From: Guillardia theta CCMP2712
Lineage: Eukaryota; Cryptophyceae; Pyrenomonadales; Geminigeraceae
DNA: 59,645 nt
Direction: 5' to 3'
NCBI RefSeq assembly: GCF_000315625.1
Contig: NW_005434659.1
Location: 882,959-942,603 of the forward strand
The notes under the pieces: generated by a model
Database searches by the model: none
Seen by the model: only the letters and a program-made list of their open reading frames with translations
Told to the model about the DNA's origin: nothing
Shown here: one piece after another, positions 35,012 to 48,776 of the stretch
How the letters are laid out: each line of letters opens with the position of its first letter
Position numbering within the stretch: position 1 is the first letter of the stretch
Made by a program: the position numbers and the translations under genes

Positions 35012-35509
35012 GATGTCGGTGTATAGACAGTCATCGTGTGTAAATATTCGTACATTTGTAAATGATTTGTTGTACCTTTGCACAAAGAAAGAACCATACA
35101 GAGAGTCGAGCACAACTGATTGTTCTGCATCACTTGTCCTCAGCGAGCCGTGCAACCTTCACTCTTCCAGTGCTTTCAACAGGGAACTAACTTCCTTCAA
35201 GGAGTCACGCAGCCTGGCGCAGGGCTGGACTGGCACGGGTGCTCCATAATGGAGCGCATAGAGGTGGTAGCGATCTTCTTTCCCTTGCTGGCAGTGCTGG
35301 CAGCTGCATTCACGACATTGGCCGTATCTTCCATCCGTTGGATAACGTTCCTCTTGAAGGAATCGTCATTGAAGGCTGGCAGCAGAGGAGGCTGGGGCGT
35401 TCCCAGGAGCGATAGCTTGTCGAACATTGGAGGAGGAAAGAACTACACAGACTCGGTGTGAGAACAGGGATAGAGGGGATGAGCAGGAGCGGGAGCAGGA
35501 GAGGGAGAG

Positions 35510-35543
<34 letters not shown>

Positions 35544-35723
35544 AAGGCGGCCTTTCACAAACAGCTGATCCTACTAGAGGGGCAGCAATGCATGAAAGTG
35601 GCGCAGCCGGAATTAGATTTCAAAGATTACGGACAAATTAAGGGGTCATGAAAAGCGCAACAACAGATATTAGTGCCCCTAAATATATATTAATTAAACA
35701 AAACCCAAATTAAGCTGGTGTCC
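35012..35723. other. Spacer between rhodopsin and ENY2, with a possible short minus ORF
   Basis: A minus frame at 35197-35427 (76 codons, MFDKLSLLG start, then FKRNVIQRMEDTANVVNAA) has normal protein composition, and a GGAGCA-type repeat lies upstream of it (35495-35545). I cannot assign a family or confirm exons. The rest, including the stretch just before ENY2, has no gene seen. Confidence 0.35.
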
Positions 35724-36487
35724 ATGGCGAGCAACGATGAAGATGCTTTGAGGCGACGGGTAGGAGGAGGAGAGGAGGAGAGGAGGAGAGGAGGAGAGGA
35801 GGAGAGGACTGGAACACGATGATGATAACTATGATGATGAGAAGGAGGAGGAGGAGGAGGAGGGGGAGGGAGGTGGAAGAGAAGGTGGTGATGGTGATGG
35901 TGATGGTGATGGTGATGGTGTGATGGTGGTGGTGAGAAGCTGATGCCAGAATATAGCGTTGGTGTACGAGCTGAAAGATCTGCAGCTTTTGAATCAAAGT
36001 GGCACACTAAACAAACTAGGATTACATCAGCATTTGCTTGACCCCTTTTCATTTTCTTCCCTTGCCAGATCGTGGAGACAGCAAAGAGGAAGCTGCAATC
36101 GTCCGGAGAGAAGGCAAGGCAAGGCTCTCGTCGGTCAAGCGTGAAGCTTTGTTGTGCAGGACAGACTCAAGGAAATCCTCAAGAAACGTTTGCAGGAGGT
36201 GGGATGGGAGGAGGAAATGCAAGATTACTGCAGAGGTCAGCATTAGGAAGTTACTTCTGAAGTTTGTTGTAACGAACTCTCTCGCAGAACTTATTCAGAA
36301 CAAGAGCTTGGAGCACATCGATGTGCCTAAGCTCGTGCAGGAAATCGCGCAGAAGTCTAGAGGTGAGAATGCAAGACTGAGGAATGGTGGATGGCTGATG
36401 TTGTCCATAGCTGCGGTGCCGGACAACATCCGAGAAGAGATTTCTTCACAAGTCAAATATTTCCTGCAGCATCCGAGCAAGGAGTGA
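35724..36487 (+). CDS. ENY2: Transcription and mRNA-export factor ENY2/Sus1
   Basis: Small helical protein shared by the SAGA deubiquitinase module and the TREX-2 mRNA-export complex at nuclear pores. Five exons join in phase: 35724-35759, 36069-36113, 36160-36235, 36288-36362 and 36411-36487, giving 102 residues; human ENY2 is 101. The sequence follows the family throughout: KRKLQSSGEK, DRLKEILKKRLQEVGW, MQDYCRELIQNKSLEHIDV, LVQEIAQKSR, AVPDNIREEISSQVKYFL. Intron 2 (36114-36159, 46 bp) uses a GC donor. Intron 1 (309 bp) contains GGAGA and GGTGAT repeats. The short first exon (MASNDEDALRRR) is the only uncertain part. Confidence 0.9.
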
Positions 36488-36679
36488 TTGTTCTTCAAAC
36501 GTCTTTGACAGGAATACGAGAGGTTATTCTTCAGAAGTTTATGTTAACAAACTTGAGAATTTAGGCTTAACTATTAGATTATGTTGCACACTGCTTGTAA
36601 AAATACATCTAAACTTGACTGCTACATCCTTCATCACGTCAATTTGATCCATCTCGTTGAGATCCTACTGTTTCACTTG

Positions 36680-38350
36680 TTACACTTGTGCGATCTGCGA
36701 AGCAGCTGCTTTTCTTCGTTGCACGATCGGAATAAACCTTGCAGCAATAGCTCTCATCAACCTTTCAAGCTTTTCTCTCCCCGCTTCACTCTGCCTCAGC
36801 TTTGCGAACGTTTCAATCTGGGCAACAACACGTCTCAGCTCTGAAAACATGTAGTACGCGCAAAACATCACTGATCACCTCCATATCGACTTGAAAATCG
36901 TTCATGAGCTCATTTGACGTCCTAAAGTCTCCCATCTCCCTTGCAAATGGCCTGCACATTTCAGGATTTTCCCTCTGAACACGATCAAACTCCTCAGGTG
37001 AGACCTGCACAAACAAGAAACTTGAGAGGCGAGATGAAACGTGGCGAAGGGAAAGAGACAACAGCGAGGTGTGTTAGAGAGCGAAGGAAGCTAGGCAGTG
37101 GGAGGGAGGACGACAGGAGGGAGTATAACACTCACAGGGTTAAAGTAGTAGAGCTGATTCAGAACACGTCCTCGTCCGTCAAATTGACGGCATTGCGACA
37201 ACTTGCAGAAGATGCAACCCTTTGGCTTCTCTGACCAAATATCCTTCACACGATAATAACGCTCTAGCAGGACATCGTTGGCGTGAAAGGCACCCTCAAT
37301 CGTCTTGCAGAATTGATCCAACTCAGTCATGTAGAACGGAATGTCCTTTGCAGCAAATCGAGTCAGAAGCTCTTCTTTGTGCAATCCTGTCAGCTTGGTC
37401 ATTGAATTTGTCACGCACACATCTTTCCTCCTTGACTCCTCAGGGTCGTATCTGATACGGACACAGGCAGAACCGTGAAGAGAAGAGAAATTTTCCAGGG
37501 CACTAATCTCTGAGTCTTCACAATTGCTCAGATTGCTTGCATTGTCATTCTCAAGGAGGTGAATGTTATGCCTTGCAGTAGAAATCCCATCATCCTTCAG
37601 CACAAACATGTTCTCCAGAAATCTTACTCCTTCCTTCAGCATATCTTGCAACTTTGGAGGCATCGTCAGAAACATCTTGAGGTTCTGGCTAGAGTTGAAT
37701 CCGAACTCGTTGAATCTCTTAACCAGAGCAGTGGAACCAGTGAAGATACCCTCCAGGGCCTGACCACATTCAATCCCAAAGGAGGCGGTGTTGGCCTTGA
37801 AAGCCAGAGGTCGGTCCACTTGTTCTATAGGGCTCACACTCTTGTTGATTTCCGTGGGAGGACTTGGCACAGGCGACATCGGGCTCTGCTGATTGACTGG
37901 TGAATCCTTGGGCTGACTGGTGTCTTCATGAGAGGAGTCAACGCAAAGATGCGTTCTCCCTCTCTTACAACACCGTTTACAAGGCCTCTCATCGTCACAT
38001 CTTTCCTTCAGCCGGCGGCATGGCTCGCAAGCCTTGGAAACCTGCTTCCTTGATTCTGGTTTATCCTTTGCCCAGTCAGTGCAAGTACTCGCTATGCCCC
38101 TGGCAAGGCAGCGACTGCAAGGCCGTGTGTTGTCACATTTTGTCTTCAGTCTCCTGCAATTTCCACATGCTCGTAACACACAAAAAGCAGATCTGTTCAA
38201 CTTCTGGTTTGAGGAATTCTGTTTTACATCCGATGGTGATAGTTGTGATTCAATGTCCTGAGGTAAAAACTGACTCATGCTCCCAAACAGACTCATGCCA
38301 AGGAGCTCGACGACACTCGTTGCTGGATCATCTGCGCAGCACAAATTCAA
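36680..38350 (-). CDS. Protein with two tandem Zn2Cys6 binuclear clusters and a PAS-like region
   Basis: Probable DNA-binding regulator. The start frame begins at 38350; the ATG at residue 19 or 25 is also possible. Two binuclear zinc clusters lie back to back near residues 62-91 and 107-136: [20 protein letters not shown]...C and [20 protein letters not shown]...C, each with the six-Cys pattern. A Pro/Ser-rich linker follows. Residues about 300-410 look like a PAS fold ([19 protein letters not shown]), then [17 protein letters not shown]. Two more exons add [19 protein letters not shown] and a C-terminal helix ([14 protein letters not shown]), stop at 36680. Introns near 37014-37135 and 36840-36885. 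Single Zn2Cys6 clusters are typical of fungal regulators; two in tandem is unusual. Target genes unknown. Confidence 0.85.
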
Positions 38351-40447
<2,097 letters not shown>

Positions 40448-42941
40448 ATGTTCACGTGCGGGTCTGTCTGTATCGACAGAAACGGTCTACACAAGAAGCT
40501 GCTCGACGCTGACATCGCAGCAGCGCCGCAAACACTGCGGAGCTTCAGAGACAGCTACGCAGACAAAGGGTTGGAGAATCGAAGTTCTCGTCAGAGAATG
40601 TCAAGAGCAGACCTGGAGGCGAAACGTGGAGCAGCTGAGGTGGTCTTGGGCGAGCCAATGTAATCCTTGTTGACTGACAGCGCTGCTAGGGAGGAAGAAC
40701 AAGCTACGGTGGATGGGTTCCGTTAGGAGGAGCGAAACCCTTGAGGGTCAAGTTGGAGGACTTAGTCAAGATCAAGGGGATGAGTTCCTGTTTGGGCAAA
40801 GGAGTGAGTGGCACGGTCTGGAAGGTATGAATTCGATTGCTGAGAATTAATTTCCTCACATTTTGCTAGGTGATGGATCAAAGTGTTCAGGAAATACTGG
40901 CGTTGAAAGAAATGGTTGGCTCTTTTTGTATCAATGTCTTGAATGGGTTCATTTGAGTGTATCAGGCACTGGAAGCGGATGAAGAGAAGTGCAAACTCAT
41001 CGTCCAAGAGATGCAAGTAAGTCAAGATCGCGCGCTCACTAGCCCTCTCATGCTGCTGACAGATAATGTTGGATCTCGATCATCCATCAATCGTCGCCTG
41101 CCATGGCGTCTTCTATGACATGTAATGCCGAAAATGTTTCAGATTATTCATATTCTTTCTCGGATGATATTCGCGGTGTTGTGTGTTCTGGAAATTGAAT
41201 GCGACTTTTTAGGGGGATCTTCAAAATTGTCATGGAATTCATGGACGAGGGTTCTTTGCTGGATATCTTGCGGTTTGGGGATCACAAGGTCTCCGTTCCA
41301 GTGCTTGGAGGTGAAAGAAGGGATAAGAATGAATCCGGAAACTGAGCTACCTACAGGATTGGCGAAACAAATCTTGGAAGCGATGCGATATTTGCACGTG
41401 GAGAAACGAGTGATCCACAGGGACGTCAAGGTTGATGATCCTCATGGTGGTAACCTGTGAGCTGAAATGATTGAGCTCAGCCTGGAAACATTCTCCTGAA
41501 CAGAAAAGGTGAATGCAAGCTTGCAGACTTCGGCGTATGCAGGTATGAACTTGATTGACATTGATCAAGAGGTTTTGAAAGACCAATCAACAGCAAACCG
41601 AGAGATCGATACGACTCTACTTGTGCGACATGGGTAGGAACTGTAACATATATGTCACCCGAGAGAATTCTTGGAAATAGGTACGCAACAGTTGTTGATT
41701 ATTCTCCTCGTCGAGTCATTTCATGTATTCCTAACTCATGTCGCAAAGCTATTCCTTCAATGCCGACGTGTGGGCGCTGGGAGTGATCATGGTGGAAGCG
41801 GCTCTTGGAAGGTTCTGGGGAGAAGAGGAGGAAGGGGCGAGCGTTTGAGCTGATGTTTAGGTATCCGTATCTCGTCGAGGGAATGGACAAGAAGAAGTTT
41901 GAGTTCTGGGATCTGATGGATGTGATGATCAACTCGCAATGCGCCACGTGAGTCCTTTTATGATTGCGGAATCCGATCTCTTGTTTCACGCACTTCCCCT
42001 CCTACAGAAGCTCTTTGTGCCTGTGATTTCTTGTTGGCAGGTCGAAGCTTCCACACGACATTGATCCTGCGTTCAAGTCCTTCTGTCAGGTAAGAAGGAG
42101 CTGACGATGGGAGGAGGAGCTGACATGTTGGTTGTACAGTACATCCTCGAGAAGGATCATGAGCTGCGTCCGTCGTCGGTGGATGCTTTAACGTGTGTAC
42201 TTCTGTACTTTTTGTTTGGTCGTGGACATGTGCTCGAATCCTCGGGGTGTTCAACCGGAGACCTACATTCTTTTCATCATTTTGAGAAGCACAATCACCT
42301 CTTGCAACGCGTTTAAGCACTTTCAGTCTTATGCAAACCCATTCACTGTTGTCATCAAACCCATTCACTGTTGTCATCAAATCCATTCACTGTTGTCATC
42401 ACCATCTACTCCCATCTTCTGCACCATCATCTCCATCATTATCTCCATCACCATCACCATCATTGTAATCGATAACCTTGTTCTCATCTGCATTCGCCAT
42501 GGGTATTTATCTTGAGATTTCCAGGCATCCATTTCTGCAAACGATTCACGAGGATGTGAACATTCACATAGCTCAATGGATATCGGAAGTAAGACAGGTG
42601 CCGAGACCGTGTCGAAACACCTTCCTCGTCCCGTCCCGTCCCCCAACATTCACTCCCTGCTTCTCTCCTACCTCCATCTCTTCTCTCACTCCTCGTCTTC
42701 TTGTCTTGTTTAAGTTTTGTACTAGGATCGAAGATCAATGGACGCTAAGAAGATTTCTCGAAGCCTCGGCGGCTTGAGCATTGGCGAGCAGAATGGAAGT
42801 GCGAGGTAACGAACCTGCAAGAGACTTGATGCGTACCCATGTCAAAGTGCTCATGTCCTATCTTGGCTTCCCCTCCCCATTGCAATCCCTTCCGTCTGCA
42901 GCCGTAGAACCTGATGGCGCGCAGCTGCTGCCGTCGCAGCC

Positions 42942-42972
<31 letters not shown>

Positions 42973-43242
42973 GCGAGGGTGATGGTGACTTGCAGCAATC
43001 AAACATCTGAGCGAAACAGTGCGAAGAGCACAGCGAGGAGTGAAGTTCACTCGTTGAGGTGAAGATATGTGAACATGTCGCTAATCATATCTCAACTGGT
43101 TGGCAGGAATGGGGTAGAGGGCATCAAGCTTGCCAACGGTATCGTCAAGAAGGAAGAGGAGAGGGTCTTTCAAACTTCTTCTGTGCGCGGGATGATGAAC
43201 GGAGAGTCCAAGTCCCGGCTACGAAGTTCCATGGGGTTGTAA
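40448..43242 (+). CDS. MAP kinase kinase (MAP2K/STE7 type) with a long C-terminal tail
   Basis: Dual-specificity kinase acting in a MAPK cascade. The first exon starts at 40448 (MFTCGSVCIDRNG). The kinase core is spread over about ten exons: LGKGVSGTVWK (P-loop), ILALKEM (catalytic Lys), HPSIVACHGVFYD, IVMEFMDEGSLLDIL, AMRYLHVEKRVIHRDVK, PGNILLNRKGECKLADFGVC, then an activation segment RDRYDSTCATWVGTVTYMSPE with candidate Ser/Thr phosphosites. Next are FNADVWALGVIMVEAALGRYPY, SKLPHDIDPAFKSFC, LRPSSVDALTHPFLQT. MSPE plus DVWALG and the short GRYPY block fit MAP2Ks. In-phase exons after the kinase add a Ser/Arg-rich tail (SRSLGGLSIGEQNGS ... EERVFQTSS ... LRSSMGL), stop at 43240-43242. The tail is the less certain part. 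Confidence 0.85.
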
Positions 43243-43560
43243 CGGTCTCCTTACCCATCCTCTCCTCGCCTCTCTCCGTCCTCTCCCTCCCCCCACCTCT
43301 CCCCATTTGTGGCTTTCTCTCTCGCCTCCTCGTCCTGTCACACCAGTGCTTGCTTGCCTTCAATTTATTGTTTTTATGAAGTTGCGAGATCTTATCCACA
43401 TTCCCTTGTAGTCCCGTGTTCCTTCTCCTCTACCTCCTTCAAGCTGCTGCTCGCTCCACTGCCAGTCTGCTTACTTGCGTTAACGTCAACCCCATCGAAC
43501 TCTCTGCCTTCTTCACTCCCTCGTCTCCTTAGGTCGAGGCGAGGAGTAGCAGCGAGTAGG
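43243..43560. other. Convergent spacer, pyrimidine-rich
   Basis: Between the MAP2K and CNBD-protein 3' ends. It is a TCC/CTC-rich stretch with no gene seen. Confidence 0.6.
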
Positions 43561-46500
43561 TCAATCCATCGTGCCTCTCAGTCGAGCCAGCAGAATCTCT
43601 TCCATGGAGATCTGGCAGGAGATGAAGTGAGAAGAAAGTTGAAGATCGTAGGGACAGCAGGACGAGCAGCATACCAAGCACAAGCCCAAGCACAACCAGC
43701 AGCACCATCACCATCACCATCACCATCACCATCACCATCACCATCACCATCACCATCATCATCACCATCACCATCACCATCATCATCACCATCACCATCA
43801 CCAGCACCATCACCAGCACCAGCACCAGCACCATCACCAGCACCATGAGAGCAGGTGAGGTCACACCTGGGGAAGGGAGATGATTCTTCCCATCTTGATC
43901 TGCCATGGAGTGAAAGTGATTCCTCCGTCTTTGATGGCGTTGAGGCGGAAAAACGTTCCCTCCACCCTCGCCAGCCTCGCGCTGCACCATGCCTGCCCCG
44001 TAGCCGGTCTGCGAGCGAGTGAGACGATGCCCTAGGCACGGAAAGAGAGGAGCAGGAGGAGCAGGAGGAGCAGGAGGAGCAGGAGGAGCAGGAGCAGGGG
44101 CAACCTGTTGCTGTTTCTGAGCGTGCGGGGAGCCGTCAGTTGCCTTCTCGGGGTGGCGAGTCGCTCGAGCGCTTCTCTCGTCTCGCTGTCGACCTGCTTG
44201 CATGGGGCGATGATGCGCTGCCAGGTGGGTCTGCTGGACTTTAGCTGAAGTCGCCCTGAGAGAGCAGGGAGAGGGTCAGGTGGGAGGATCGAGGCAGCAT
44301 GGCGACGCACCATGGGAGGAGGTCTGGGGTCTCAGAGTTTCTCCCCTCCTGTAGTCCAGCAGCAACTGCCGTGTGTGTTACCAGGAAGAGGGCCCGTCCT
44401 CGCAGGGTCACCTGGAGGTCCTCGGAGGAAGGAGCAAGACCCTCCCGCTCAAGGCAGCGATGGTGCCCTTGCAGTACCTCCGCTCGCCGCTGATTCATCT
44501 TGCTCGTCAGCTGCTCCATCCCCATGACCTTCTCCTCTGATGCCTGCCAGCCTCGGTGATGCTGAGGATCAAGGGCCAAGGGCCAAGGGGAGGAAGAGGA
44601 GGAGGAGGAGGAGGAGGAGGAGGAGGAGGAGGATATGGAAGAAGAGGAGGAGGAGGAGCAGGAGGAGGTGCAGGAGGAGGAGGAGGAGGAGGAGGAGTTT
44701 AAAGGAAAGGAACGAATGAGTACCCAGCGATGGAAGAGATCAAGCTTGACGCTTAGGATCTCTACGTCAGTTGTCGCTGTCACACTGATTGTCTCTTAGT
44801 TGTAAGGCTGAGAAGAACTAGGACGAGGAGAACGAGGAGGACGGGGACGGGGATAAAGAAGAGTAGGAAGAAGAGGAGCCTGAGAAAGGAGGGAGGAGGG
44901 AGGGAGGACGGAGGTGAGGAGGAGAGTGCAGGGAGGAGGGAGGAGGACGGAGCAGGAGGAGCAGGAGGTGCAGGAGGAGCAGGAGGAGCACGTGACTGAC
45001 TTGCATGTCCACGACTTGCCGTTGGCGAGGAGATCAAGCATCGTGATGCACTGGCCCGATGAGAGAAGGAGAAGAGAAAGCTCCTTCGAGGCCTCAGAGC
45101 TCGTCAGCACCCAGCTCAACCCCAGCTGCAGCACCGGGACTCGCCGGCTGGCCTTGCGATCTCTCGCTTGGAACTTGCTGCGTCGCGTGAGCTGCAGACA
45201 GGTGAGGGAGAAGTCCAGCGGACAGAGAGAGCAGACTTGCACTGAGCCGCTGAGGATGAAGTCGAGGTGCAGGCCCTCCCGCCTCAGGCTCGGAGGTCTC
45301 CTCCCTAGAGCAGGGTGAGCAGTTGCGTGCTGACGTCATCGCCCACCAGCACTCGCCGACGTCCCCGTCTGAACCTCGAGGAGCCTGCCGGGCGCGTGAG
45401 AGGCTCTGACGGAACAAGAGGCTCGCACGTGCTGTCTTGGACGGCAAAGGTCGAGCCCTGCTGGAGGCGGGCGAGAGAGACGGAAGGAGAGAGGGAGAGG
45501 GAGAGGGAGGAGGGAGAGGAGGAGAGGGGCGAAGAGAGGGAGGAGAGGAAGAGGTTGTTGGAGGCTCTGAGCTCTTCGGGCAGGTCCGACTTGCCGAAGA
45601 CGTGCTCCCTGCAGAAGCTGAGGAGAGCTGAGAACCGGCTGTCCTCGTGCTGCTTGAGGACCTCCAAGTAGTCTTTGCGGGAGAGCGATAGCAAGCAGAC
45701 TCTTGAAGAGGAGCGCAAGGAGCAGGCCCACGTGCTTTCCTTCCCTTGGAACGCTCTGACGCTGCTGAGAAACCCCTGCATGCTCGGGCGTCAATCGCCA
45801 TGTCGAAGAGGAGCCAACACACACCCGATGATCGCGCAGCTGCTCCTCTGACCTCTCCCCATCCCCACTCCTGACCTCAACGATCGATCCTCTGAGCCTG
45901 ATCAGCAGAGCCTTGAGCTCCTCACCAGCTGAGCAGATCTCCTGCCCCTTCTCCAGCTCCACCAATTTCAACTTCCCAGCTAGTGACCTCCGCACGTCAC
46001 TCGACAGCTGGCAGAAGAAGCCGTCCTGGGGTCAGAGGCCTCTCAGTGCCCGTCAGCCCAGAGATCTTTCGCACCTCCTCTTCGAGGCCGTCGAGGTAGT
46101 CCATCACCTTCTTCTCCTGCTCCTCCGACCTCCACTGGCGTCAGAACCAACGGGGTGCGAGGCGACGAGAGGAGGCACCTCTCCTGCTTCTGACGGAACA
46201 GAGCAAGGATCTCCTGGCTCTTCCTCGCAGCCTTCGCCCTCGCAAGGTCTTCCCTGCTGTACACCAACACGTCTGCTCCTCCGGTAGAGTCTCGGCTCAC
46301 TTGCACGCGGATGCTTCCAGTCCGCACGCGCTGGTTGACCAAGGCTGAGGGGAATTTCAGCTCACATCGGAGCAGGAGCAGGAGAAGGAAGAAACTCTCT
46401 ACCTGACTCCCCGAAGACATCTCCCTTGGTGAAGCGCTTGCACAGCTGCGGCATCTCTACCCCGTCATGGTTCCTGACGATGTAATCAACAGCTCCTTGA

Positions 46501-46862
46501 GCGATGATGTAGTTGCTTGTGAGCTCTTCGTCTTCAGAGCACATGACAAACTCTTGAGGAAACCTGAAGGCGCCATGAGGAGTCGATGAGGAGTGACGCT
46601 AGCAGTCATCGCGGGGTCACCACGCGTGCTTGAGATGCTGACACAAGTAGCTGATGTCCACGTGCTTGAACTTGTCGTGCTTCGCCAGCAAGTCCAGCAG
46701 CTCCAGCGGGACTTCCTCGCTCTGGTTCGCCTCGATCTGAGGGCTCATGAGGGAGAGCAAGGAGGCGGGCGATGAGATCAATCCTCAAGCCGCTGGGAAG
46801 AGCAAGAGGAAACAGAGAAGAGGCAAAAGTAGAGGAGCAGAAGGAGGAGGAAGAGGAGGATG

Positions 46863-46926
<64 letters not shown>

Positions 46927-47965
46927 CTTACCAGTGATCTGCGCAAGAAAAGTATGGGAGGAGCCTCAAAGTCTCCGTCAAAGTAGAGGTCGAAGAATTG
47001 CAAGCGGGGCAGGAGGTCCATCATCTCGGGGGTCAGAAAGTTCTGGTTGACAACGAGGAGGAGAGGAGCTGCGCTCCAGCCTCGCAGCAGCTCCCTCCCC
47101 ACCTTCATGGAGCAGACGACGACACAGACTGAAGGCATGTCAACCCAACCTTGGTTCCACACTCAATCCCCTCACATTTGCAGCCTGCATCGTTCGCTCG
47201 GACATGCTGCCTCACTGCCTCCAGCTCCTCGTCCAGCTCTCCACCACCCGGCACAAGGCACAAACTTGCACTGCTCGTGCATGCTCGGCTGGCGGTGTGT
47301 TCAACTCGCTCGATGCACATCTGTGACATGTTGGTTGCGATCTCGCAGGTTGTTCGACTGACCTCACTCTGACATCGTTCGTCGGTGTTGCAGTAGAACG
47401 GAATCACCTGCAGGCGTGCACAGACTGAGACTGAGACTGAGACTGAGACTGAGACTGAGACTGAGACTGAGACTGAGACTGAGACTGAGACTGAGACTGA
47501 GACTGAGACTGAGACTGAGACTGAGACTGAGACTGAGACTGAGACTGAGACTGAGACTGAGACTGAGACTGAGACTGAGACTGAGACTGAGACTGAGACT
47601 GAGACTGAGACTGAGACTGAGACTGAGACTGAGACTGAGACTGAGACTGAGACTGAGACTGAGACTGAGACTGAGACTGAGACTGAGACTGAGACTGAGA
47701 CTGAGACTGAGACTGAGACAGCCTTGCGATACTCACACGAGCCAATGAAAACAGACAAGAAGAACCGATCGATGAGCAAACCAGAAAGCAACACTTAGGA
47801 GCAGGAGGAGGAGGAGGAGGAGGAGGAGGAGGAGGAGGAGGAGGAGGAGGAGCAGCAGCAGCATCAAGAGCAGGAGAGACACTTTCTCATTCTTCTCGTC
47901 TAATCATTCACCTTCTGAGCCAGAGGTCGCAGCAGCAGCAGCGACCCGCCGCTTCCTATCGCCAT
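43561..47965 (-). CDS. Large multi-exon protein with several cyclic-nucleotide-binding-like domains
   Basis: Possible start at 47965 (MAIGSGGSLLLLRP), then a hydrophobic segment (LLSGLLIDRFFLSVFIG) and a Cys-containing exon (FYCNTDERCQSEVS). Later exons show pieces of the CNBD beta-barrel repeated several times: LELLDLLAKHDKFKHVDISY / YIIAQGAVDYIVRN / LCKRFTKGDVFGESG; then FFCQLSSDVRRSLAGKLK / ELEKGQEICSAGEELKALLI; FQGKESTWACSLRSSSRV / LSRKDYLEVLKQHE; and LHLDFILSGSVQVC. The canonical cAMP-contact motif (GELAL...RAA) is not obvious, so ligand binding is doubtful. C-terminal exons read TFFRLNAIKDGGITFTPW and ISMEEILLARLRGTMD, stop at 43561. Introns carry very long hexamer repeats. Exact exon chain and whether this is one gene or two are uncertain. 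Confidence 0.6.
43703..43848. repeat. ACCATC hexanucleotide microsatellite
   Basis: About 23 copies of ACCATC with CAGCACC variants at the end. It lies in the last intron of the CNBD-like gene, between the exons ending IISLPQ and starting ISMEEIL. Confidence 0.92.
46862..46926. repeat. AGGC tetranucleotide microsatellite
   Basis: About 16 tandem copies of AGGC (CAGG), inside an intron of the CNBD-like gene next to the exon encoding FDLYFDGDFEAPPILF. Confidence 0.93.
47427..47718. repeat. GAGACT hexanucleotide microsatellite, about 49 perfect copies
   Basis: Roughly 290 bp of uninterrupted TGAGAC units, the longest pure repeat of the window. On the coding (minus) strand it reads CTCAGT, so every unit carries a CAG trinucleotide and a GTCTCA. 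It lies between the exons encoding IGSCEYRK and VIPFYCNTDE, most likely in an intron. All frames through it are open. Confidence 0.95.
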
Positions 47966-48776
47966 GGCTGGTCAGAGCGAGCCGTTGGAGGCCCGGCGGG
48001 GTTAGAACCACCGTGGCACCTACTCCTAGCCTTAATTGTTTCAACTTCAACCCGCCGGGCAATCAGTCTGGCGGGCCTACCCTGGGCCTACCCGGCGGGC
48101 CCCGGCCCCGGCCCGGCGGTAATCTGTACCGTACCGTGATCAGCGGCCCCGGGGCCCGGCCGCCCGGCAGTCACCCGTGCGGATGATGATTATGGTCGAC
48201 AGTACGGTAGCCTCATGTCCGTGGCGCTGAGCGGCTGGGTTTACTCAAAGTTAAGGTACGAGTACAATCCGAGCTGAGCGTGGCCGCGCGAAGGGACTTA
48301 GGGAAATGAGAGATGCTGTCAGAGGAGCTGAAGAAGGCACTAGAGCCCTTAAGTTAAATCACTTTTTTACTGGTTTGTTTCCCTGCTGCTTCTTAAAACT
48401 CTCCTGTTCGCGTCCTGCCCTCATCCGCCTAGGCGCTGCAAGTACCCTACCCCTTCATTTCCAATAACCCACCCATCTACTTCCCCTTCCTTCCTTTCCA
48501 GCACACCCCTCCCCGTTTCACCCCCACCCACTCGTCAAGCAGGGCCCCGGGTGCGCGAAGAAGTTGTGTCGGTCTAGGAGCAAACCTTGAAAGATTGCCG
48601 ATGGTTTATCAAGTCAGCTTCCCCTTCCCTCCTCTCATCCGCCACCTCCTCGTTCCCTCTCGTCATATCTCATCCACTCCTCCTCACTCCCCACTCCCCG
48701 TTCTCATCCTATTCTCGACTTTCCGCTTTCATTAACGGTACAGATACCGCTTGCTCAAAACAAATCAAGGGAGACA
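47966..48776. other. Divergent intergenic region with a GC-rich island
   Basis: From about 48040 to 48180 the DNA is GC-rich with CCGCCGGGC / GGCGGGC pieces, CTGTACCGTACCG and a nearby AGTACGGTA. TTTACTCAAAGTT lies at 48240-48252, identical to 28045-28057. The rest up to 48776 is pyrimidine-rich, the probable promoter of the 575-aa gene. Confidence 0.7.

Noticed and set aside
47105-47794. 229-codon minus frame rich in Ser-Val repeats, and the Ser-Gln and Arg-Leu frames over the same place
   Set aside because: They are readings of the GAGACT hexamer, which has no stop in any frame. The flanking pieces are exons of the CNBD-like gene.
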